From positions 1 through 7,727 of the forward strand of contig JALHUP010000019.1 in assembly GCA_022866585.1 (NCBI GenBank): 7,727 nucleotides of DNA, in the 5' to 3' direction. How positions within the stretch are numbered: the stretch's first letter is position 1; every line of letters begins with the position of its first letter. The position numbers and the translations under genes were made by a program. Under the pieces are notes generated by a model that saw only the letters and a list, made by a program, of their open reading frames with translations, was not told where the DNA came from and made no database searches. This DNA is from Candidatus Zixiibacteriota bacterium (GTDB lineage Bacteria; Zixibacteria; MSB-5A5; SM1-73). Positions 1-4,558 of this stretch are shown here, piece by piece.

Positions 1-1
1 A

Positions 2-1120
2 GGGGACACGCTCGTGGTGGTCTATCAGAAAGATCGAACCAGCGGTACCCCATACCTTTATTCCACCATGTCCACAGATTACGGTGTAAATTGGTCCACC
101 CCTCAAATGCAAAGCAGTGATGGTGAACATCCGGACATTGCGTATGGACAGGCAGGGAATGTGTATCTGACTTACCACAAGACAATAAAAGACGATATTG
201 CATTTTTAAGAGGTAAAACTTACGAAACCGGACCCTGGGATTACGTTGAATACCTCACCACTGACAGCACTTCTTGTCATGACGATTTTCCTAAGATCGC
301 CGCCTTACATACCCTGCCAGCCGATACCACAACAGTCTGGGTGGCATATAACCACGATGAGGCACCGCCCAGTAAAGTTATGAACACCGATTTAAGGTTC
401 GCTTATAGCACCAATAGTGGAGTCGACTGGACCAAAGATCAAGTCCTCGCGAATGATCCTTCCGCCGACGAGATGGCGGCTGATTTGAAGGTCTACCGAT
501 CTTCCACGAACAAATATGTAGACTTGTGTTATCTCAAATATTCAGGTGTCGTCAAGTCGGGTTCAGATATCTATTACACATGGGCGAATGCTACTCACCC
601 AGAACAATTCTATTCTCCACATCAGATTATAAACGAGCATTGGGCTAATTGCTCGCCAGACGGCAGAGAGAACTGTCAACTGACTTACCCAATTCCCGAT
701 GACTATCCAGGAATCGTCTATGCAGGATTCCCACTCAAAAAAGATGATGGGAAAAATCTTGATTTTGGTGGTTGGGATCTTTACTACGACTTCCATGATT
801 GGACGGACGTAGAAGAAGAAACTGCGGAAGAAAAATTGCCTGCTGAGTTCTCTTTGTCCAACAATTATCCTAATCCTTTCAATCCAGAGACTAAGATAGG
901 TTATTTTATCCCTAAAGCCTGCCAGGTGAATCTTGAGGTTTTCAATATCCTTGGTCAAAGAGTCAGAACCCTGATAGACGAAGTTCAAACTAAAGGGAAA
1001 AAAGAGGTGACCTGGGACGGAAAGGGTGAGAGCGGAAATGAGGTCGCCAGCGGAGTTTATTTCTATAAGCTGGAGACGGAAAATTTCAGTCAGACTAAGA
1101 AGATGGTTTTGATGAAATGA
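2..1120 (+). CDS. Secreted sialidase-fold (Asp-box) protein with FlgD-Ig/type IX sorting-like C-terminal domain, 5'-truncated
   Basis: The frame is open from base 2 with no stop, so the gene starts upstream; the GTG at 14 is probably not its start. Counting from base 2, 372 residues are visible. Two Asp-box-like motifs, 'STDYGVNW' (about 24-31) and 'STNSGVDW' (136-143), are typical of BNR/sialidase-type beta-propellers. The last ~90 residues carry 'NYPNPFNP' (about 288-295), 'VFNILGQRVRTL', 'VTWDGKGESG' and 'SGVYFYKLE', the usual signature of FlgD-Ig-like/type IX secretion C-terminal domains in Bacteroidota-related and candidate phyla. I infer an exported or surface-attached protein. The full set of sialidase catalytic residues (Arg triad, Tyr/Glu) cannot be judged from this part, so enzymatic activity is not claimed; many such proteins are simply secreted propellers. 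An acidic linker (VEEETAEE) separates the propeller from the sorting domain. No gene follows closely; the stop is 259 bases before the tRNA. Confidence 0.85.
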   Translation, partial: GDTLVVVYQKDRTSGTPYLYSTMSTDYGVNWSTPQMQSSDGEHPDIAYGQAGNVYLTYHKTIKDDIAFLRGKTYETGPWDYVEYLTTDSTSCHDDFPKIAALHTLPADTTTVWVAYNHDEAPPSKVMNTDLRFAYSTNSGVDWTKDQVLANDPSADEMAADLKVYRSSTNKYVDLCYLKYSGVVKSGSDIYYTWANATHPEQFYSPHQIINEHWANCSPDGRENCQLTYPIPDDYPGIVYAGFPLKKDDGKNLDFGGWDLYYDFHDWTDVEEETAEEKLPAEFSLSNNYPNPFNPETKIGYFIPKACQVNLEVFNILGQRVRTLIDEVQTKGKKEVTWDGKGESGNEVASGVYFYKLETENFSQTKKMVLMK

Positions 1121-1194
1121 ACTTGTCCGCGGTCGGCAGTCCTTCGACTTCGCTCCCTTCGGGTCTGAGCCTCAGGGTCGAAGACAGCACAAGT
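1121..1194. repeat. GC-rich nested palindrome (REP-like) directly after the stop codon
   Basis: Inverted arms are nested: ACTTGT (1121-1126) with ACAAGT (1189-1194), CTTCGAC (1142-1148) with GTCGAAG (1177-1183), and CTGAG (1165-1169) with CTCAG (1171-1175). The stretch is clearly more GC-rich than the AT-rich DNA that follows. Nested arms and position in a 3' spacer fit a REP-like or small non-autonomous repeat. No other copy is present in this window, so family membership is inference. Confidence 0.5.
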
Positions 1195-1209
1195 CCGCCG
1201 TCCGCCGCT

Positions 1210-1255
1210 AAATCAGGTCAACGGATTCATCCTGAACGGATGGAGCTGATTTTTT
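1210..1255 (+). terminator. Possible intrinsic terminator of the secreted-protein gene
   Basis: AAATCAG (1210-1216) can pair with CTGATTT (1246-1252), enclosing a second small stem CATCC (1228-1232) with GGATG (1238-1242), and the outer stem runs into six T (1250-1255). The stem is AT-rich with a large internal loop, so it is weak. Nothing else between the upstream stop codon and the tRNA promoter looks more like a terminator. Confidence 0.3.
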
Positions 1256-1304
1256 AATCTAGACAAGGACTCGTCCATTTCTTCAGACAACTCGGAAATA
1301 ATTC

Positions 1305-1333
1305 TTGACAGCTTTTGTAGATTTCGTTAATAT
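1305..1333 (+). promoter_or_regulatory. Sigma70-type promoter of the tRNA-Gly gene
   Basis: A perfect -35 TTGACA (1305-1310) is followed after exactly 17 bases by -10 TAATAT (1328-1333). Transcription would start near 1340, about 40 bases before the tRNA, matching a short 5' leader removed by RNase P. A second TATAAT at 1351-1356 has no good -35 box at the right distance. Confidence 0.75.
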
Positions 1334-1379
1334 TAAAAAGAGTAAGGATATATAATATATAAGGAGTGAAAAGGACAAA

Positions 1380-1451
1380 GCGGGTGTAATTCAGCGGTAG
1401 AATGCAAGCTTCCCAAGCTTGACGTCGAGGGTTCAACTCCCTTCGCCCGCT
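1380..1451 (+). tRNA. tRNA-Gly, anticodon CCC
   Basis: A complete 72-base cloverleaf can be folded by eye. The acceptor stem is GCGGGTG (1380-1386) with CGCCCGC (1444-1450). The D arm is ATTC-AGCGGTA-GAAT. The anticodon stem CAAGC/GCTTG encloses the loop TTCCCAA, giving anticodon CCC at 1412-1414, which reads GGG. A five-base variable loop and the T arm GAGGG-TTCAACT-CCCTT follow. The discriminator is T1451 and the 3' CCA is not encoded (TTTT follows), so it must be added by a nucleotidyltransferase. A near-consensus promoter lies just upstream and no other tRNA follows, so it is a single-gene unit. Confidence 0.95.
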
Positions 1452-1470
1452 TTTTGTGTTAACTTAGTCG

Positions 1471-1499
1471 GAAGAGGAGTTTGTTGATGACTCCTCTTC
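1471..1499. repeat. Strong hairpin downstream of tRNA-Gly
   Basis: GAAGAGGAGT (1471-1480) and ACTCCTCTTC (1490-1499) form a perfect 10-bp stem with a 9-base loop. It lies 19 bases after the tRNA and would be a natural 3' end for its transcript. However, the following TAACAAAAC has no T tract, so it is not a standard intrinsic terminator. It may mark a processing or protection site. Confidence 0.55.
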
Positions 1500-1510
1500 T
1501 AACAAAACAA

Positions 1511-1533
1511 AGCCAAGCCTTGAAGACTTGGCT
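1511..1533. repeat. Small palindrome AGCCAAG...CTTGGCT
   Basis: AGCCAAG (1511-1517) pairs with CTTGGCT (1527-1533), with an inner CTT/AAG that could extend the stem. It sits 11 bases after the previous hairpin and has no T tract. It may be a short dispersed palindrome. The rest of the spacer up to 1600 shows nothing I can name. Confidence 0.4.
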
Positions 1534-1601
1534 ACGTATAGTAAAGGTTATCCCTTTGTTTTACAAAGTTAAGCATTTGGTAAAAAGTTCGATAAATATA
1601 T

Positions 1602-1607
1602 TATAAT
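1602..1607 (+). promoter_or_regulatory. Possible -10 box upstream of the DUF4013 gene
   Basis: A perfect TATAAT lies 33 bases before the start codon in a very AT-rich stretch (1591-1615). No convincing -35 hexamer stands 16-18 bases upstream (a TTGGTA-like hexamer is 20 away). The distance to the gene and the isolation from other + strand genes make a promoter here likely, but the exact box is uncertain. Confidence 0.35.
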
Positions 1608-1640
1608 TATATATCAAAAACCATAACCACGGAGGGTTAT

Positions 1641-2252
1641 ATGCAAAATGTAGGTAGAGCTTTTTCTTTCATGTTTGAGGATAAAAACTGGGTAGTGAAA
1701 ATTATTCTGGGGGCAGTCTTTAATCTCTTAATGTTAGTGCTGGTGGGTATTCCCTTTGTTTTGGGCTATCTTTTGGAGCTGGCTAAAAATTCAAGCGAAG
1801 GTAAGGAGCTCCCTTTGCCCGAATGGGACAAGCTGGGCGATAAGTTTGTCCGGGGCTTAATTTATCTCATCATCCTGATCATCTATTCTATTCCGGGTAT
1901 GATTCTTTCTTTCATCCCTTGCGTGAAATTCTGCCTTGGTCCTTTGTATTTTTTAGCCCTTGCCTTTGTGCTGCCCTATATCACTGTTAAGTATGCCCAA
2001 ACGGGAAGCTTTGAGGATGTCTTCCGCTTCAACGAAATCATCGAGTTTGTGAAAGCTAATCTCAATAACTTGGTCATCGTGGTTTTGTTGACTATCGCTT
2101 TGGGAATAATCGCTACTTTTGGGGTCTTGGCTTTGGTGGTGGGGATATTCTTTACCATGTTCTGGGCAGATTTAGGGATCTTTTATCTATATGGACAGGT
2201 GTATCGAGAAGGCAAGAAAGAAAAACCAGCAACCCAGCCTGTATCCTCCTAA
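1641..2252 (+). CDS. DUF4013 family multi-pass membrane protein
   Basis: This 203-residue protein has a GGAGGG ribosome binding site at 1631-1636, which supports the ATG at 1641. Hydrophobic segments lie at about 18-46, 71-94, 97-115, 142-170 and 172-186. The 'GYLLEL...ELPLPEWDKLGDKFVRGL' stretch (about 42-73), with its conserved Leu-Pro-Glu-Trp-Asp core, is the hallmark of DUF4013 integral membrane proteins, and the length fits that family. The biochemical role of the family is unknown, and I do not assign one. The C-terminus is a short charged cytoplasmic-type tail (REGKKEKPATQP). The next gene begins inside this one, 62 bases before its end, so the two are probably co-transcribed and perhaps translationally coupled. 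Confidence 0.85.
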   Translation: MQNVGRAFSFMFEDKNWVVKIILGAVFNLLMLVLVGIPFVLGYLLELAKNSSEGKELPLPEWDKLGDKFVRGLIYLIILIIYSIPGMILSFIPCVKFCLGPLYFLALAFVLPYITVKYAQTGSFEDVFRFNEIIEFVKANLNNLVIVVLLTIALGIIATFGVLALVVGIFFTMFWADLGIFYLYGQVYREGKKEKPATQPVSS

Positions 2253-2826
2253 ATCAGAAAGATTAAATCGGATCACCCACAGGGATGAAAATCGTCTGGG
2301 CTTATTTCTGGCAAGAAATGCTGAGAAACTGGGCCTAAGGGTTTACCTTTTTGTCTCTAAGTATTGGCTGGGAATTATAAGTTTTCATCTTTTCTTATTT
2401 ATCTTAGGCTCGATTTCTGCTCCATGTCTAAGTTATTTGGGAGAAGAGGAAATTTCAAAATATATTTATGGATTTTACGGAATCAGTTGTCATCAAATTT
2501 CCTCTCGATCATTTTTTATCTTTAATCATAAGATCGCCATTTGCGCCCGCTGTTTTTCTTTTTATGCTTCCATGCTTATTTTTGGTCTTTTGTTAAGTCT
2601 CAAAAATGTCAGACCGCTTAACCGAAAGACCGCTCTTTTTCTGGCACTTCCTATCATAGCGGATGTGCTGTTACAAACTTTGGGGATAAAGGAGAGCACT
2701 AATCTGCTTAGAGTCACCACTGCTCTCCTTTTGAGCTTGTCCATTTCATTTTATATTTACCCGCGCATTCACTTAAACCGCCAGCCGTATGGACACACTC
2801 ATCTCGACCAAACCGGGTTAAGATGA
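2191..2826 (+). CDS. DUF2085 family membrane protein, overlapping start
   Basis: This 211-residue protein contains 'GISCHQISSRSFFIFNHK' followed by 'ICARC' (about 98-121), the C-H-Q...R-S-F-F...C-x-R-C signature of DUF2085 predicted membrane proteins. Cys100/His101 and Cys118/Cys121 look like a possible metal or redox site, but that is inference. Membrane segments lie near 58-80, 122-139, 146-165 and 173-191. The reading frame opens after a TAG at 2173-2175, and ATG 2191 is its only ATG, GTG or TTG start before the conserved domain. It overlaps the DUF4013 gene by 62 bases and no Shine-Dalgarno sequence is visible at the usual distance. The first ~55 residues are charged and not family-typical, so translation may begin elsewhere at a non-standard codon. 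The domain call is firm; the start is not. Confidence 0.8.
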   Translation: MDRCIEKARKKNQQPSLYPPKSERLNRITHRDENRLGLFLARNAEKLGLRVYLFVSKYWLGIISFHLFLFILGSISAPCLSYLGEEEISKYIYGFYGISCHQISSRSFFIFNHKIAICARCFSFYASMLIFGLLLSLKNVRPLNRKTALFLALPIIADVLLQTLGIKESTNLLRVTTALLLSLSISFYIYPRIHLNRQPYGHTHLDQTGLR

Positions 2827-3022
2827 ACCCTGGTGGTTCTCCTCGATGTCTTTTTTTATAAACGGGAATTATTATTACAACTTTTCTTTTTAGATTGCGT
2901 TAATAAATAAGGGTGGTGGTTTGAATTAAAAAGGGGAAAGTTTTGTTGCGATTCTACTTTGAAAAGTCAAATTATATGGGTGAAACGAAAATAGCTGAAG
3001 GTCCTCAAAAAAGGAGGTTGCT
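2827..3022. other. Spacer before the exported-protein gene
   Basis: A weak bulged hairpin, ACCGGGTT (2812-2819) with AACCC-T-GGT (2826-2834), overlaps the preceding stop codon. A T7 run (2851-2857) lies about 17 bases beyond it, too far for a standard terminator. A TTGCGA (2946-2951) with an AT-rich ATTATAT (2971-2977) could be a poor promoter, but its spacing is not ideal. A strong ribosome binding site AAGGAGG lies at 3011-3017. Nothing else recognisable is present. Confidence 0.4.
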
Positions 3023-3691
3023 ATGAAAGCGATGATTGTGGGGTTAACGTTAATCGCCCTGATTCTTTCGGGGATGAACCCATGTTTTGCTAAGAAGGAA
3101 AATACCGGTGAGGTTAAGAAAAACGTATACACCGATGCAAAGTTCGGTTTTCAAATCATCAGTCTTTCTAACTGGAAAGTGAAAACTCAGAAGGAGCCAT
3201 CTTCGCTTCGGGTAATGCTAACCCAAAAAAATTATAAAACAAGCGAAAATTCCGTCTCCGCTCAATCCACCACCGCCATCCCCGCCATCTTGATCTTAGC
3301 CGACACCACCTCGCTTTCTTTAGCCGAGGTGGAGAGCTGTCTTTTTCAAAAGTGTGAAAAGCTAAAAAACAGAGATGATTATTTGCTTAAGCTCGAGCTG
3401 ATTCCTAATTCTGAAAATTTAGGGACTGGGGACGTGACCTTAGCCAAGCTTCCAGCCAGAATGTATACATTGCAACAAAAATATAAAAGAGTGGTTGAAG
3501 ATATAAGAGAGCGGAGCTCTTCTCCCTCCGGGGGCACGGTTATTATCGAAGATTTTCTGGCCGGACACGTGATTTTGTTTAAGAAAGGGAATAACCTCTA
3601 TATGGTTCAGTTTTCTTGCGAACGGGAATTTTTCGCCCCTACCAACGAAGAGTTTCAAAAGATCATCAAATCCTGGAAGTTTACTCCATGA
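3023..3691 (+). CDS. Exported protein with PsbP/DUF1795-like features, function unknown
   Basis: This 222-residue protein starts at ATG 3023, five bases after a consensus AAGGAGG (3011-3017). Residues 1-23 form a signal peptide: Lys2, hydrophobic core 4-16, and probable cleavage after Cys21-Phe-Ala23. The residues before Cys21 do not make a lipobox, so a free periplasmic or secreted protein is more likely than a lipoprotein. The mature N-terminus 'YTDAKFGFQIISLSNWKV' (about 36-53), a middle part that tests a small-molecule-sized beta fold, and the ending 'FQKIIKSWKF' resemble PsbP/Mog1-like (DUF1795-type) proteins, where a Gly-Phe and a Trp-Lys mark the first strands and a final 'I..SWKF' closes the domain. 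This is similarity by eye only. It is followed by a terminator and preceded by a 196-base spacer, so it is probably a single-gene unit. I assign no function. Confidence 0.75.
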   Translation: MKAMIVGLTLIALILSGMNPCFAKKENTGEVKKNVYTDAKFGFQIISLSNWKVKTQKEPSSLRVMLTQKNYKTSENSVSAQSTTAIPAILILADTTSLSLAEVESCLFQKCEKLKNRDDYLLKLELIPNSENLGTGDVTLAKLPARMYTLQQKYKRVVEDIRERSSSPSGGTVIIEDFLAGHVILFKKGNNLYMVQFSCEREFFAPTNEEFQKIIKSWKFTP

Positions 3692-3769
3692 GAATATTCT
3701 GCCTCAGGTGACCCTCCTTTTCGTCTTGGGTGGAAAATAGAAATTCCGGTCCCAAACTTCTTCATTCAA

Positions 3770-3803
3770 AAAAGCCCTGTCTTATGCGGGGCTTTTCTAT
3801 TTT
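3770..3803 (+). terminator. Intrinsic terminator of the exported-protein gene
   Basis: AAAAGCCC (3770-3777) pairs perfectly with GGGCTTTT (3789-3796) across an 11-base loop, and the T-rich CTATTTT tail follows. The A run on the 5' side means it could also act for transcripts on the other strand. It lies about 80 bases after the stop codon of the exported-protein gene. Confidence 0.75.
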
Positions 3804-3828
3804 ATGTAGATACCAAACACAAATCATA

Positions 3829-3889
3829 CACTTTTAGGGCACAAAAAAAGATAGACAACACTCCCCGGAGATGACATCTAAGGTGAACC
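3829..3889. repeat. Possible degenerate copy of the lapB-mutS spacer repeat
   Basis: Three motifs occur in the same order as in the larger element at 5717-5910: CACTTTTAGGGCA (3829-3841; 12 of 13 bases match 5733-5745), CACTCC (3859-3864; as at 5861-5866), and AGGTGAACC (3881-3889; identical to 5893-5901). The interior is much shorter here. A deleted relic of the same repeat family is one explanation; chance is not excluded. Confidence 0.35.
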
Positions 3890-3930
3890 GCTGACCTTTG
3901 CATCAGAGACAGAAAAGTAAGCTCCTGGCG

Positions 3931-3995
3931 GAACTTCTAACTCACCCCCTTTGATCCCCCTCTCTTTAAAAGAGAGGGGGAACAGAGGTGAGTTC
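3931..3995. repeat. MITE/REP-like nested palindrome
   Basis: An inner 25-base perfect palindrome (3956-3980) has C5TCTCTTT and AAAGAGAG5 arms of 12 bp around one central A. It is enclosed by outer arms AACTCACC (3939-3946) and GGTGAGTT (3987-3994). The asymmetric segment between the arms on the left (CCCTTTGAT) and right (AACAGA) gives an internal loop. No open frame is present. This build is typical of dispersed short palindromic repeats in intergenic DNA. The remaining spacer to 4085 shows nothing I can identify. Confidence 0.65.
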
Positions 3996-4085
3996 TTTTG
4001 CTGGTCACAGCGTCTGATTAGCATATATGGGTGTCCGATATGTATTTGGTCATTACAGGCCTTTTCCTATTTTTCCAATTTTTGA

Positions 4086-4114
4086 TTGACAAGTAGGTTT
4101 TTTTATATTAATAT
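4086..4114 (+). promoter_or_regulatory. Sigma70-type promoter of lapA-lapB
   Basis: TTGACA (4086-4091) and TAATAT (4109-4114) are separated by exactly 17 bases, the same two hexamers and spacing as in front of the tRNA-Gly gene. The expected start near 4121 leaves a leader of about 35 bases containing AGGAGG (4146-4151) before the lapA ATG. No operator-like palindrome overlaps it. Confidence 0.75.
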
Positions 4115-4155
4115 TTCTTTTGTTGAAAATAAACCCCTGAAGTACAGGAGGTATT

Positions 4156-4464
4156 ATGTGGGCATTAAGAACATTTTTGATCATCGTTCTGATCATTTTG
4201 GTGGTTGGATTTGCTATTTATAACTCCGAGGAGAAAGTCTCGGTAAATCTCTATGGCACAGAATATATAGAGGTCCCCATGATTTTTGTAGGCTTCTGGG
4301 CGCTGGTGATAGGGATGATCCTCTCTTTTGTGTTGGGAGTCAGCTACTATTTTAAAATGCACTCGGAGCTGCGCAGTCTAAAGAAAGAGAACAAAAAGCT
4401 AATGGATGAAGTCACCGCCTTGCGCAATTTACCCTTGGAGGAGACGGAGGAAAAAGAGACTTGA
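4156..4464 (+). CDS. lapA: LapA-domain (DUF1049) inner-membrane protein
   Basis: This 102-residue protein has two membrane helices (about 5-22 and 42-66) separated by a short periplasmic loop 'YNSEEKVSVNLYG', the family's characteristic N-x(4-6)-V-x-V-N-hydrophobic stretch. A predicted cytoplasmic coiled coil (about 69-92, 'ELRSLKKENKKLMDEVTALR') and an acidic tail follow. This is the LapA (former YciS) layout and length. In E. coli, LapA partners LapB in the complex that controls LPS production and assembly; here the gene lies directly before a LapB homologue, which supports the name. AGGAGG at 4146-4151 fixes the ATG. It is read from the near-consensus promoter at 4086-4114 and is probably co-transcribed with lapB, 91 bases downstream. 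Conservation of the regulatory role in this phylum is inference. Confidence 0.85.
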   Translation: MWALRTFLIIVLIILVVGFAIYNSEEKVSVNLYGTEYIEVPMIFVGFWALVIGMILSFVLGVSYYFKMHSELRSLKKENKKLMDEVTALRNLPLEETEEKET

Positions 4465-4483
4465 GATTTGAGACGTGAGATTT
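4456..4483 (+). repeat. Tandem 14-bp duplication over the lapA stop codon
   Basis: GAGACTTGAGATTT (4456-4469) is followed at once by GAGACGTGAGATTT (4470-4483), 13 of 14 bases alike. The first copy contains the final codons and TGA stop of lapA (4462-4464). It looks like a recent short duplication or slippage product in the lapA-lapB gap. Confidence 0.7.
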
Positions 4484-4544
4484 AGGAGTTTGGATTGGGG
4501 TATAAATGAAGGAATCATAGATTGAGAAATTTTTATAGGTAATG

Positions 4545-4558
4545 GGAGGTAGGAATTG
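4545..4558 (+). promoter_or_regulatory. Ribosome binding site that decides the lapB TTG start
   Basis: GGAGGT (4545-4550) precedes a TTG at 4556-4558 by five bases. An in-frame TAG at 4550-4552 closes the frame just upstream, and no ATG or GTG follows before the membrane anchor, so TTG must be the start codon. Confidence 0.8.

Noticed and set aside
563..988. 141-residue open frame on the - strand inside the secreted-protein gene
   Set aside because: It is antisense to a well-supported coding frame, with no start signal and an atypical amino-acid mix.
1351..1356. TATAAT as the tRNA promoter's -10 box
   Set aside because: No -35 box stands at the right distance, while TTGACA-17-TAATAT just upstream fits fully.
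1254..1436. 60-residue - strand frame across the tRNA-Gly gene and its promoter
   Set aside because: It overlaps a confidently folded tRNA and a strong promoter on the other strand, and has no visible domain.
3956..3980. Considered as an intrinsic terminator
   Set aside because: The palindrome is strong but followed by AACAGAGG rather than T residues, and a good terminator already lies at 3770-3803; a dispersed repeat explains it better.
3692..4085. Considered as a CRISPR array or small RNA locus because of repeated motifs
   Set aside because: There are no regularly spaced identical direct repeats, and no promoter-terminator pair encloses a conserved structure.
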